Shown piece by piece: positions 21,690 to 32,732 of a stretch of DNA of 64,000 nt (the stretch's first letter is position 1; each line of letters starts with the position of its first letter). A program made the translations under genes and the position numbers. The DNA is taken from NCBI GenBank assembly GCA_963971405.1, contig OZ020489.1:30344290-30408289 (forward strand). The letters are read 5' to 3'. The notes beneath the pieces are model-generated. The model did not search any database, had not been told where the DNA came from, and saw nothing but the letters and a program-made list of their open reading frames with translations. The DNA is from Psococerastis gibbosa. Taxonomy: Eukaryota > Arthropoda > Insecta > Psocodea > Psocidae.

Positions 21690-22075
21690 ATAACAAATGT
21701 TCATCAAAAATTACTAACAAATATTTTTTCTGAGAAGCCTTTTTATCGATCCTTTCAACCTAAGGTGCTAAATGGAGGAACAAAACCGATCAGATTGTTT
21801 TACCAAGCATGTTTTGATAAAAAATTGAAGTAATGATGGATCAATAATCCGTCCCCCATGTATTGCAAATAATGACATTATGTTATTATATTATATATTA
21901 TATTATTATTATTATTATATTATATTATGGTATTATATTCGTCTGTCCATTATAGACTACACAATCGATCAATCCAGTTCTTTAGGATAGGAAAAATTGA
22001 GGCAGCTGAAATTTAACCTTAAGATAATTATTTACCATAGAACTTCATAATTATCTTATTCTTATTTTATAAAAT
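21690..22075. other. AT-rich spacer with ATT/AT microsatellite
   Basis: A run of mixed TTA/ATT repeats lies at about 21880-21938. Nothing else is recognisable. Confidence 0.4.
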
Positions 22076-22082
22076 ATTAATT

Positions 22083-22244
22083 GCGTATACAACAATTTAA
22101 TGAATGTATCCGATTAACCTCTTTAATCGCCTCACTAAGTAACGTTTTTGGGTAGTTGTGTCGAGTTACGACACGTCTCCGATCGCAAGGTGTGTGGAGG
22201 CTCCCAAGAGTACAAGCATGCTACCACCTGGCCACAGAAGTCGC
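22083..22244 (-). mobile_element. SINE-C (tRNA-like)
   Basis: Full-length copy. Minus-strand head GCGACTTCTGTGGCC, A-box-like GGTGGTAGCATGC, B-box-like GCGATCGGAGACGTG, then GTCGTAACTCGACACAA and the AAATTGTTG 3' end. Confidence 0.78.
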
Positions 22245-22282
22245 TATCTATTACAGTACCCATACTTATTTATAAATAGAAA

Positions 22283-22316
22283 AGCATGCGCTGGTTCACT
22301 CGGACCGTTTCTTTAG
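22283..22316 (-). mobile_element. RP retroposon 5'-end fragment
   Basis: The complement of CACTCGGACCGTTTCTTTA matches the RP 5' end (TAAAGAACCGGTCCGAGT...) seen at 32733, 44885 and 53551. Only the first 35-50 bp are present. Confidence 0.45.
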
Positions 22317-22318
22317 GA

Positions 22319-22985
22319 TAAATAAATAAATAAATAAATAATCGTTTATTTGCAAACAGACAAAGTCCAATAATATGCAAATTAACTTGACTTACTTAAC
22401 TATGCTTATCATACTTTACATGTGTGATACAAAACTATTATAACAATTATAATTATAAGAAGTATATCTTACATCTATTTGGCAATGTGAAGATTAAAGA
22501 GATAAGTTGTATACAAGTTATCTAGTTGGTAAGTAATGATAAAAATAAAAAGTAATACTATAAAGTAATACTATCTGCCAATACATATCATTCTTATATA
22601 TCTAAACTAAGTCTTTATTATTTAAAAATGGTAATCTAATAAAAGGTAGTCTACTGGATTCATAATAGCTAATGTTTTAATAAATTTACGTTTGCCATCG
22701 GTGATGTCTAAATGTGTAGCATTAAGATTAAATATTTTAGTTAGCCTGTAAATGGGAGTATTCGCACATATATTAATTCGGGGAGTTTGTAGATAAAAAA
22801 GGTCATTGTTTCTGGATCGTCTATTTGGGGTATTAATTAAAAGTTTTTCTAAGAGCTCTGATGAATCGAGTAGTGAATGGAATCTGTTATATAAGACTTT
22901 TATTGCAATTTTTGTTCTTCTTGTCTTAAGCGTCGGCATCAGAAAGTGATTGACATAGTTTATACTTATTCACGGCTAGCTTATA
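22319..22985 (-). mobile_element. LINE 3' end with (TTTA)n tail
   Basis: It carries the C-terminal ORF2 piece at 22622-22939 and about 300 bp of 3' sequence ending in AAATAAATAAATAAATAA on the plus strand. The 5' part is missing. Confidence 0.72.
22622..22939 (-). pseudogene. LINE reverse transcriptase C-terminal segment
   Basis: An intact frame of 105 codons: LPTLKTRR-type start, FHSLLDSSELLEKLLINTPN, then RNNDLFYLQTPRINICANTP and an IYRLTKIFN stretch. The order (TL.-RR, LY...L...ELL, the P-R-N-LF block, then P-I-R) is the conserved C-terminus of many Jockey-type and related LINE ORF2 proteins. The RT catalytic domain lies upstream and is absent. Confidence 0.72.
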
Positions 22986-23423
22986 CCTAGGTAATGCTGG
23001 AACCCGACAAACTCAGTCACATCTCTTTCGGCAACTTTTGACATTTCCTATGATATTTCCCCGCATTCCCCCTTAAGTTTCTGGGCCATCTAGATTCCAT
23101 TATTATATTATTTACATTTAAATATTCTTGTCCGTAGGTGCTATGCAGTTATGTTTGCTGTCAAAGGTGCAAAACTATCCGATTTTCGTTAGGTATTGAT
23201 TATAGGTTGTTACCATAGAAGGTCATTCCAAACACTTGACAAGTTGATAAATGTTTCATGCTCAGGGGATGTTGACTTTTGTGGCTGGTCAAGACATATC
23301 GAAAATTTTGTCCTTGACCTCTGTCAAAGCTTGGCCATTCACAAAAATATCACCTTAGTTAAGGTTGAGATACGATACTACACTTAAGCTAAGAATAAGT
23401 ATACTGTTTTGATTATTTGTTTA

Positions 23424-23672
23424 TACGTAGTATAAGGAAAGCTTTGTGATGGTCAAAACTTTGGAGATTTTAACGGATTTACACGTTTTAGTTCTGAAGT
23501 CTCGCAGAAACCCAAAAAAAGTGGTTTGTACAAAATATCTGTCTGTCTGCCTGTCTGTTTGTCAATTTGTGGGCAAACTACTCAGTGGATTTGCATGGAA
23601 TTTGGCGTGTAGGTTCACAAAAATCATATCTCGGGACCATTTTTTTTCCAGCTAACTCAGTTTTAGAGGGTT
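23424..23672 (-). mobile_element. RP retroposon, 5'-truncated copy
   Basis: TTATACGTAGTATAAGGAAA start, CTGTCTGTCTGCCTGTCTG block at about 23540, then the complement of the AAATTTCAT region. Homology ends at about 23672 and abuts an inverted U1 fragment. Confidence 0.72.
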
Positions 23673-23765
23673 TCACAAGTTTACCAATAGCTAAAAATGC
23701 ATGCGAAAACAAAACCAATAATGTCCGAAAATTCATGCTGTCTTTGGCAAGGGTTAATGGTCTAC
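23673..23765. repeat. U1 dispersed repeat fragment (inverted)
   Basis: ACCAATAGCTAAAAATGCAT and AATAATGTCCGAAAATTCAT match the inverse of 9100-9180 and of 63530-63590. Confidence 0.55.
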
Positions 23766-23815
23766 TTTAAGTAGGCCTACATCCATAAAGAGCCCTTCAA
23801 ATATGTTAGGTACTT

Positions 23816-23997
23816 CAGGGACGGATCCAGCCCATTTTGGGGGGGGGGGGGTAGCTGAGGGTCAAAATAGGAAAAACTTATGTAGGATCGACTAAATTAA
23901 AGCGTAATAACTTAATTTACAATAGATTTACCAAATTTTGGGGGGGGGGCAGCTACCCCCCCTACCCCCCCCCTGTATCCGTCCTTGGGGTACTTAT
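23816..23997. mobile_element. hAT-like MITE with G-run ends, 8-bp TSD
   Basis: Starts CAGGGACGGATCCAG and ends CTGTATCCGTCCTTG. Flanked by AGGTACTT and GGGTACTT, an 8-bp duplication with one mismatch. G runs face C-rich sequence. Confidence 0.8.
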
Positions 23998-24009
23998 GGT
24001 ACCTAGCAT

Positions 24010-24800
24010 ACACATTTCAATTTGAAATAGGGAGCACATACTGTATAGGTACGTTCAGAAACTACTCCAGTTTGAGCTGCCAGTTTCAAATTTATTTGCT
24101 GTTGACGCATTGAGCATTTAAACTGTAAAGCTCTCTTCTTAACAATATTGCTTAGCCTTCCATCCAATTGGTTCTCGTCAGTCTGCAAAAGAACGCCCTT
24201 GCAATCTAGTAAGAAAGGACGTAGTGTAAAAAACTCAATGATGTAGGAAAAAGGGATCAGCAGTCAGTCGTGGAAGATATAGAGATCTTTGCAGGACGGT
24301 GGGGACGGGGTGATTAATAGCTTTCCAAATTGGACTCGAAAAATACGCTGTTGATTGCTCCCTTTGTAGCACTTAGGTCGCCAGCTGAGGTAAACGACGC
24401 CATTTCGATAACTTTTAAGGTCAAATGCCTGAACATTCAAGGTCCGGCAACGAACCCTATTCAAGCTGGTTTCTTATATTTTTCTTTTAAAAAAGATTAC
24501 TCGCATTGTTAAGAAAGTATTATATTCTTACCTTGAATGTAAAGGTTTTATTATTAATTAAACGTATAGCCACGCCCTTCTATCGTATTTATTTATTATT
24601 CATACAATTATTAACATATACTACTTTAAGATTGATTGGAATATAATATCTTGACTCGTTGTTAATTTCATTAATCCTTTTCTTTTTCCTCCATCTTCCG
24701 TTTTTTCTACAAGCATTGGTGCCAACCTCTTGCATACCAAACTTCAGAACAACCATCCTTACCATCCAACTTACATTTAAAATTAACCCGCGCAAGTACT
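24010..24800. other. No recognisable feature
   Basis: Short frames on both strands. The minus frame at 24589-24945 has an N-terminal part that is the SINE-C at 24811 read through; the rest is unrecognised. Confidence 0.3.
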
Positions 24801-24810
24801 TTTCCCAACA

Positions 24811-24952
24811 CGCATACAAACAATTTAATGAATGCATCTGATTGACCTCTTCAGCGCCTCTGCAGGTTTGTACCCGTGTTGAGTTAAGACACGTCTCCGA
24901 TCGCATGGCGTGTAAAGACTCGCACAAGTGCAAGCACGTTACCATCGAAGTC
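24811..24952 (-). mobile_element. SINE-C (tRNA-like)
   Basis: CGCATACAAACAATTTAATG at the left, ACACGTCTCCGATCGCATGG in the middle, and GCACGTTACCATCGAAG at the right. About 140 bp, with a small deletion in the head. Confidence 0.75.
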
Positions 24953-25043
24953 GGGGTTCTATAATAATATGACGAATATGTATATGTTAACTCCTATTCA
25001 TTACTCAGATGCTAAAGTGATCACGTTAGCCGTTAGCTAGGTT

Positions 25044-25441
25044 AGAGTTCTATATAGGAGAGATTCATTTCCCGCCAAAATATATTATTCAATTGCTGGG
25101 GCCGGTCTTCTATGACCAGCCATTGAAAACACGTACTAGATGGCCCCAGGATTACAATTTATTTTTTAGCTATCTTACAATGGATCCGCCCCCCCCCCCG
25201 CACATATTTTATCCTTTTTTTACTCTTCCTCTCTTTTTCTTTTCTTCTCGATTTAATTTTAACCATTTATAATATTAATAATATGTTTCAGTTTTTAAGG
25301 TTAGCATGAAAACAAGACTTTATAGTCTTATTTTGTTCGCCTTTTGTACATTTGCAATAAAGTCGTTTTCATTTCATTTCATTTCATGCCTTTTCATTTC
25401 ATTTCATCTCGAGTGTCCCATCTCCCCTATATAGAACTCGA
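25044..25441. mobile_element. Inverted-repeat element carrying a retroposon 3' end
   Basis: Left end AGAGTTCTATATAGGAGAGA; right end CTCCCCTATATAGAACTCGA. Part of the right end recurs at 47010-47032. The interior (25250-25405) ends with TTGCAATAAAGTCGTTTTC and (ATTTC)n, resembling a polyadenylated retroposon 3' end. Confidence 0.62.
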
Positions 25442-25792
25442 GTCTGAGTGTTGGAGGATTGTTTATGCAGTGGCACGCTCTCTTCCATGGGGATAATAAA
25501 ATGCATATGGCATGCTCAAAAATCTATCCACCTATATTATAGCACCTGTATTTTCAAAAATTACCCCCGAGGGAGACCTCCCTTGAAACCCCTCCCCAAT
25601 ATAGGGATCCCACAGTTCACAATTTAAAATAAACTAACTCCGTTTTGAGGAGGGGGCAATTTGCCTTTTCCCGCCCGCCCGCTTCCATAAGTCCTGGTTC
25701 CGACTCCGAATTCTTTTCGGTTGAATCATGGACTCCTGGACCTTGTACACGACTATTATTTTACTATATGTAAATTTAAATCTAACATCGGA

Positions 25793-26440
25793 CACATATT
25801 TTTTGAAAATCTACATTTATGCGTAATGTAACTTAATTGGCGAGATAGAAAGAATTTAATTTCAGATATTCCCTTTACCTCTCCTTCTCCCCAATTAGAT
25901 TTGTAACCATAATTTACGCATGTTCAATATTTTCCACTTTTTCACTTTTCCACTGTGGACTACGTCTCAAATCCACCAGCTTTGCTGCAGTATCGAGGGG
26001 GGCGGGGGCATCACACATATTTTTGGAATATCTACATTTACGCGTAATTGTCACTTAATCGGCGAGATAGAAAGAATTTAATTTCAGATCTTCCCTTTAC
26101 CTCTCCTTCACCCCAATTAGATTTGTAGCCATAATTTACATGTTCAACATTTTCATTTTTCCCACTGTGAACTACGTCTCAAATCCACCAGCTTTGCTAC
26201 AGTATCGAGGGGGGCGGGGGCATCACACATATTTTTTTTAAATCTACATTTACGCGTAATTGTCACTTAATCGGCGAGATAGAAAGAATTTAATTTCAGA
26301 TCTTCCCTTTACCTCTCCTTCTCCCCAATTAGATTTGTAGCCATAATTTACATGTTCAACATTTTCCACTTTCCCACTGTGGACTATGTCTCAAATCCAC
26401 CAGCTTTGCTACAGTATCAAGGGAGACGTGGCATCACACT
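25793..26440. repeat. Three-unit satellite-like tandem repeat, about 216 bp per unit
   Basis: Units start near 25793, 26014 and 26226. Each has CACATATTTTT, GGCGAGATAGAAAGAATTTA, CCCCAATTAGATTTGTA and a G-rich end. Units 2 and 3 are closest to each other, fitting successive duplication. Confidence 0.92.
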
Positions 26441-26605
26441 CGGGGCAAAATAAAGACATGTGAAATATTATACTAAAAACCTATTATTTCGAAAATATGT
26501 AAATACCGTAATTAATAAATATACACATATTTCTGTTAAATTATACAATAAAGTACCTAATCAACAAGTAATCGACAAGACATAATAAAATAAAATCGTC
26601 AAAAT

Positions 26606-26760
26606 TAGGTAGTTTTGTCATTGTCATTGTGCTCAGTGGCAGTGTAGAAAGCTTTCTCTAAGAGATGGTCTCTAAGTAATTTAGGGTAGTTAGTAGCATT
26701 TCTCGCCACTATCAGTTCATTCGGGAGTTTTCTAAATTAGGCAAATCCTTGTAGTATAAG
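26606..26760 (-). pseudogene. LINE ORF2 C-terminal tail
   Basis: Minus-strand blocks matching 46660-46770: AAAACTCCCGAATGAACTGA, GCGAGAAATGC, then CATCTCTTAGAGAAAGC and TTCTACACTG. The frame is decayed. Confidence 0.6.
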
Positions 26761-26875
26761 ATCCAGTCACTCACATGTATTTTCAGCACTTTCCCCTCGG
26801 GACCTCCCTCTCCACTTAATTTGCCACATTTTAAGCTTATAATTAACAACTTTCGGGAAGAAATTATTATTATTG

Positions 26876-27060
26876 AAGGGAATTTTATGGACGTTTCCCT
26901 GCCAACGACCCCGTCACTTTTCTAAGATTATGGACATAGTTTCTAAATTTCTAGTCATTGGCAAACTGGTTCAAGTGCCAATGCCAGGCTCAGACATTCA
27001 TACCATTGACATTGCTACAAGTGTTAGCTCGACTTAACCAAGAATGAGAACGAGTCTTCA
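26876..27060. repeat. U1 dispersed repeat, diverged copy
   Basis: TTTTATGGAC, CCAACGACCCC, ATTGGCAAACTGGT and CGACTTAACCAAG in the same order as 9060-9300. Confidence 0.5.
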
Positions 27061-27106
27061 GGGGCACAATTACCATCAGGGTTAGTGGCTCCAATGTAGA
27101 AATCCT

Positions 27107-27640
27107 GTGTCTGCCCCTTCCTTGCTGTCGCTCATCAATGCCCATTGCAGCAAGAGGAAATGCTGTGGTGCCCATCACTACAGGAGCGTCGCATTACAAT
27201 TAAATGCTAATTTAATTGATATATCGTATACCCTGAATTCAGTTGATAAGCTCGATCGTAAATCAGTGAGCTCGACTGTCATGTCTGACTGCCCCACGTT
27301 GAGAGGGGCGATTAAATTCGACCTGGGCCGCTATTGGACATTTAAAAAGAATATAATCAGAAAATGATTGATGATAAACTCAAAACCCATTTACAGTAAT
27401 TAATTAATCTCCGCAATCAGCAGCAATTATACTGTTGAAATAAGCCAGTTAATGAAAATTTTATTTTTATGTTCATCCTTTTACCAATTTTGCAACCTCA
27501 GTTATGTTACCCTAAGCAAGAGCTGACTTTATTTTGCATTCTTTTAGGTTCATAGTCATAGCATACAATTAGGGTGAAGTTTTTGAACGGTGAGTTATTT
27601 AATTGATGATTGAAAGTAAGTAACTTAAACCATGACCATG
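27107..27640. other. No recognisable feature
   Basis: An 86-codon plus-strand frame (27107-27367) has no recognisable motif. Confidence 0.25.
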
Positions 27641-27694
27641 AACTCAGATGCCCATGGTCGGGTGACCTAGAGTACAGTTTGCCACCATAATCGG

Positions 27695-27802
27695 TATAGT
27701 CTAGAGAGCGGGGAAAGTCGGGGTCGCTCTATGGGCCCTCACAAGCGGCCTAAGTCGATAAAGCCCCGGCGAAGAAGAAGAAGAAGAACAACAACAACAA
27801 CA
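27695..27802 (+). mobile_element. SINE-B 3' part with (GAA)n(CAA)n tail
   Basis: AAGTCGGGGTCGCTCTATGG and GCGGCCTAAGTCGATAA match 34660-34720 of the intact copy, then CCCCGGCGAAGAAGAAG replaces the ACTACTATT tail. The 5' part (27640-27695) is too diverged to assign. Confidence 0.68.
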
Positions 27803-27804
27803 AG

Positions 27805-28575
27805 CAACTTAATACTTATGCTAGCCTAAGTTATGACAAATCTCCAAATCAAAAATCAAAATAAAATTTTAATATATCCCAAATACAGTACGGTATACAG
27901 TTATACAATTTAAAAACCATTTGCCTATGAGCTAGGCCCGTTCTAGGGTGGATATATATTATATTTTCTAAAATAATTATTCTAACAATCCCGCAATGGA
28001 ATTCGTTACAGTGTATATTTTGTGAGTGTAGTAGTGTGTGTGTGTTTTGTGTTCATGTGTTGCTTGTGGTGTATTAATGTGTACTTGTTACTTTTTGTTT
28101 ATTATTATGCAATTTCTAAATCAGTAAGCCAATTTTTTACCTTTTACCAATCACATGGTGTGGGGCGACTCGCACGTTACACTGTGCTGCAGTTATTATG
28201 TTTATTCATTTTTAGAGAAATGAAATATAAATAAATATCTTCTGAAATTAGTTCCGGTACCTATATTTTATTGCTTGATAATTAAATATCTAATAATACT
28301 TTTAACTTCTTATTTGGGTGCCCAAAATTGTTTACTTGTTGCAATACAGGGGTATGCTATTTTCAATTCTACCGTTCGGTCCCAAGAACATACCCGCCTC
28401 TATAAAAAAAAAACAATAATTGGCAGGTAAGAAGCAACAAAAAATAACTCAAGGAGGAAAAATAAATAGTACTCTACCAGTAATAAAACAAAGAAATAAA
28501 AAAAAAATTTCTTCAAGCGTACAAATTACAACATAACGACAATTGGAAGGGGAGCTCCCTACACCTGCAGAAGCC
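27805..28575. other. No recognisable feature
   Basis: AT-rich spacer. A valine/cysteine-rich 70-codon frame at 28022-28234 derives from GT-rich low-complexity sequence. Confidence 0.3.
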
Positions 28576-28579
28576 TTAA

Positions 28580-28951
28580 ATGCGGACTCCCACTACTCCA
28601 ATATCAGACAAATATTTGTCACTTGCCCCTATTTGCCATGCATAGGGCAAATAGTTCACTCGGCCATTACTAGTACAATTATTTGCCACTGGCGAAGTCC
28701 CGCCGGTTGTCGGTATGGAATACCGTGAGTCAAAGGGATTTCAATTAGGTACTTTCAAACTTATACTATTAAATTTATTAAATTATTTGCCAAACACAGG
28801 GAGAAGCGAACTTGAGAATTGAGTTTGAAACTGGGTGTACTTACCAACTACGCAAGTGTTTGTCACAGGGACCGTTTCACCCCACCGCCCCCCAAGGATC
28901 CGTTCCTGGTTTGTCACTTGCTAATATTTGCCATGTAGTGGGAGTCCGCCT
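28580..28951. mobile_element. TTAA-flanked inverted-repeat element (GCGGACTCCCAC)
   Basis: Ends ATGCGGACTCCCACTAC and GTAGTGGGAGTCCGCCT with TTAA on both sides (28576-28579 and 28952-28955). Subterminal TTTGTCACTTGCC repeats appear at both ends. No coding region and no second copy here. Confidence 0.75.
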
Positions 28952-28959
28952 TTAAGGAG

Positions 28960-29640
28960 AAAGGACATTTCACCGAGAGGAGACCAAATACCAAAGAACG
29001 ATGTATGATAAGCTTAAGGAAAACTCTCCAGGTAACCTCTTTCTTCGTACCAAATGACAAGGCTATACCGGTATTACACTAGGAGGGTTCTATCTTAAGC
29101 GTAGAAGACTTGTTCTCAAGGGAGATACGTATGTTAGAAGAAGGTCAACAAATTGGGGTTGCCAGTGATATAGATGTCACGTGTAAATCTCACGTTAGTA
29201 GAGTTTATGAACGCAGCGTAATGAACTTGGTCCCTCGCTTCCAGCCCAATAACACCTGTTCTATGTTTTTGCGAGAGGGTATTCCCTGTTTCCTGACTTT
29301 CACAAAGCGGAAATGTTTCGACCGTTCACCCTGACCCCCGGCGGCTATTCGTTGACGTTTGCAACATCCACAAAGCACTGAAATGTAGTGGGTACTGTAT
29401 ACGGTGTGATTTGAAAGCTTTTTTTTTCATTACTGTGTCGCAGTCCCTCCAAAGGCATGTCATTATCGCAATTAAATCAGTGGCACTGCGAAACGTGAAC
29501 TGTCGTACAATACTGTGTAATGCGCTGACCCCCCTAATGGCGAATTCTCTAACAATCACCCTATAGTACAAGTTGTACATTATGTGGGTCTGCCACACAT
29601 TCGGCTTTAACAGTTACAATGCTTTTAATTGCGTTTGAAA
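28960..29640. other. No recognisable feature
   Basis: Frames at 29110-29334 (plus) and 29326-29598 (minus) look less AT-biased than the surroundings but show no known motif. Confidence 0.25.
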
Positions 29641-29663
29641 TGGACGTTAGGTATACGGGTTAA

Positions 29664-29921
29664 CAGTGTCGGATTAACCCATGGGCACTTGGGACACAGA
29701 CCCACACCCCCCAAAATACCTAAAATTCCGGCCCCCACAAACAATACCTTCATGTAAATAACAAAAATTGAAAGTTGAAAACAATTTCCAAACAAAATTT
29801 TGAATTCAGCGGGAAATTAAACAATTTTTTTTTTGCTGCAATATTGGTAGACAGAACTTTCACCCACGGCCCCCTTCTTATCTTGTACCCATGGTCCCCC
29901 GCAGGGGTTAATCCGGCACTG
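29664..29921. mobile_element. hAT-like MITE, 8-bp TSD CGGGTTAA
   Basis: CAGTGTCGGATTAACC at the left, GGTTAATCCGGCACTG at the right, and an exact 8-bp duplication CGGGTTAA (29656-29663 and 29922-29929). The interior has an inverted CCCATGG pair. Confidence 0.88.
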
Positions 29922-30173
29922 CGGGTTAAGGTAAATGGTTCAGTTGACGACAATATAGACAATATACGTTATTCAGTCATTATTTAACCAGCAGGCAGCA
30001 AGTACATGCGGTTTTCGATGTCGTCATAAAATACAATAATACACTTAGAACTGTAATAATTTAATATCTAATATTAAAATAATTTACTAAATAAATAAAG
30101 GTTAACTTTAAGAATTGGTGAAATATGTCAACAGGGTGAGAGGCTGGTCGAGAGAAATTCGTTCACGGAGAAA

Positions 30174-30429
30174 GGCGTCTATTCCACTTATTATATTTTC
30201 TTCATTTGTGCATAAAAAAATGATGAGATTTTTTAAGGAGACTATCATGTAGATACTTAACTTATCTATTATAAATTAAGTTATAATATCATAATAACAT
30301 CAATAATAAGTCTCTACCATATTATAACTTAATTTTTAATAGATAAGTTAAGTATCTACTTAAAACAAAAATCTCATCATTTTTGCACAATGCACAAATT
30401 AAGAAAATATGACAAGTGGAATAACGGCC
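30174..30429. mobile_element. Harbinger-like palindromic MITE (GGCGTCTATT form)
   Basis: Palindrome of 256 bp, GGCGTCTATTCCACTT to AAGTGGAATAACGGCC, with AAA and TAA flanks. The interior AAGGAGACTATCATGTAG is shared with 41875-42051. Confidence 0.8.
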
Positions 30430-30734
30430 TAAGGGCAACATCTCATTATTCTCACGCGGACGATTCCCCCAGTGGCGATTTGCCGACATCTTTTCCATTG
30501 CAGCCATAGCAGATTTATTGCCGATTTCTCGACGACTTTGCCAGCTGTCGTGAAGCCGACCGCACGAAAGTGAACGGTTTTCCCCTCGACCCGCGTCAAC
30601 GTCACAAAACCGTCGGAAGTACGTTCAGAAATTAACTTTTCTTTACACCAACCTATAACCAGCCCATTTTTTCCCATGATAAATTTCTCTGCCATGTGTA
30701 CCGGGCATAAGAGGCATCCCTTCACATTGCTCAT
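30429..30734 (-). other. Unidentified GC-richer open frame (101 codons)
   Basis: Starts MSNVKGCLLCPVHMAEKF and contains a CxxC pair and SDGFVTLTRVEGKTVHF. Base composition is richer in GC than the surroundings, which is why I list it. It ends exactly at the Harbinger-like element, so it may be a truncated exon or a remnant of an unknown element. No family recognised. Confidence 0.2.
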
Positions 30735-30838
30735 GAACGCGTTACGGCTAACGTCTTCTCTTTTTAGACCCTAGGGAAGCTTGTTAAGTAGTCTGGAGAA
30801 AATCTGGAGGTGGTTACACCATGTTTGTGATTAGTAGT

Positions 30839-31143
30839 CAGAGGCGTAAAGTTTCAAAATGATGGCGGGGGCAAACCTAAGTATACCATATGACGTCAAC
30901 AGGCAGGATAATTAAAAATTGGAGATACCTGTATAAGTGCAAAATAGTAGGGTTTTACGCATTTTGATAGTATATTAAGGTATAGCTGTAGATTTTACAA
31001 AGCTAAGGGGCCCGGGGAGACATGAACCACTTCTTACATTACTCGAGGGGGGGGGGGCTTTGCTGGGGGGTGGGCAAAGCCCCCAAAAGGAGCTGGGGGG
31101 GGGCAAGTAAGACCGTGCCCCCCCCCCCAACTTTACGCCCCTA
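30839..31143. mobile_element. hAT-like MITE with G/C runs, 8-bp TSD TTAGTAGT
   Basis: CAGAGGCGTAAAGTTT at the left and AACTTTACGCCCCTA at the right. Exact duplication TTAGTAGT (30831-30838 and 31144-31151). Long G and C runs lie near the right end. Confidence 0.85.
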
Positions 31144-31154
31144 TTAGTAGTGGT

Positions 31155-32015
31155 TAGTAAACTTAACAACAGGGACTATTCAGTAGGTAAAACAACATCG
31201 AAGAACATTATAGGGTCATGGGAAAGGCTTTACTTGTAGAGTGGTTTCGAAGTGGGTCTCATCGTGTCGTCTTATCGATTTAAACCTAATTTTGATAAAG
31301 TCAGCACATCTTACTTTACAAAAAAATTTGCATACGAAGCGTATAAGTTTTGTATCTATACAGTGGTGATCTAGATTTGTTAATCGTTGTGCATCAAAAT
31401 AAGAGTTTGAACCATTATTATTATTATAATTCGCGTATTTTCTCATTATTTTTTTACCCAAATGGCGTCTGAAATCTCAAATCTGTAATTAATGTTTCAT
31501 TTCGACTTTCTGAATAAGTTAAACGAGATTTTAATGGTATATAAGGCCTAAGGCTATCTTGGAAAATGGCAACCTAGGAACATTCAATCAGCTTAAAGAC
31601 CTGAATGTTCATTTTTTTTTAATTTACTGCAGACGGAAAGAAACCAGTAAATATTGTAACACGGTTTCCATTCTCAAGAAAACTCTGTGCAATAGGTATA
31701 GACTGTACCGTAGCATAGCCGGGTACAGATCTCTACTAAAGTATTGAAATTCTTTCCATAATAAACGCTGTCACATGTAAAATTATGTGAATATACAGTA
31801 CAGTATTTTAACTATTCAAGATAAGAGTAATATATCGGAATACGAGCAAAGTCAGTGGATTCGAAAACTCAAGAAATAACCAGCGACCTGTGTCAAAAAT
31901 CACGATCTGAATATAAATTTGCAAGTTCTAGGAAAGGCTTACAAAACCTACTCAACGTACGAGTATCATATCGTATCATATAGCTGTCTTTAGAGACTTG
32001 TTCCTTATCGTCTGC
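31155..32015. other. No recognisable feature
   Basis: AT-rich unique DNA with no supported frame. Confidence 0.3.
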
Positions 32016-32023
32016 ATATTTAG

Positions 32024-32182
32024 AAAGGTTGTTGGTTCGAGTCTCACACATTGTTACATTTTCTGGCCATGCTTCGGAGGGCATGGAAAGCAAGTGGTCC
32101 TGGATCTAGTTGAGTGTAAGAGAGGGTTGAGTTGTCTTAGTAATAGAACAAAAAAGTCAAAATTTATTTATTTATTTATTTA
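32024..32182 (+). mobile_element. SINE-A, 5'-truncated
   Basis: Begins inside the tRNA-like head at AAAGGTTGTTGGTTCGAG, so the B box is kept and the A box lost. The tail is (ATTT)n. Confidence 0.82.
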
Positions 32183-32184
32183 AC

Positions 32185-32730
32185 AGTGCCAAGGAGTACC
32201 GACAAATTTTACGCCTAATCAATTAAAACGCTTGCTACATTTTATACTGTATACACCACTCATGAATCATCGTTTTAGGATGAGTTCCTGGAATAACTGC
32301 AGCTCTATAAATTGGGCTTTTAAAACCGATGAGGCATGTACACTTGCATGCTAAGTATTACAAACGATTTAAGCCTTGCTCTTGCATATTTAAATTATGG
32401 AATTGACAAAATACAAATTGATACAGGTGTGAATGAAGGCTGACAGCCAATTCCAATACCCTGATTAAAGTATTGTGTACCTAACCATTCACTTGCTAAA
32501 TTGAATTATAACAAGAGAATACAAGTGCATTAGCTGAAAGCAGGTAATTTTATATCCCATTATTACGCGTATTTCACGTTATCCAAGTTACAGTAAGGCT
32601 ATTTCCAACGATACACAGAAATATATTTGCACATAAAACACAAATGGTTTTACGATTTATGGTAGGCTATATAAGTCCATGAGAGTAGTATGCAGTATAC
32701 GATCAGCACTACTCACTATCACCAGCAATT
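32185..32730. other. No recognisable feature
   Basis: Unique AT-rich DNA. Confidence 0.3.
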
Positions 32731-32732
32731 AA

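Noticed and set aside
25793-26440. CRISPR-like array
   Set aside because: Repeats are directly adjacent and about 216 bp long with no spacers, in what is clearly eukaryotic DNA.
28022-28234. Small membrane-protein gene
   Set aside because: The hydrophobic content comes from GT-rich low-complexity DNA; no supporting start context or conservation is visible.
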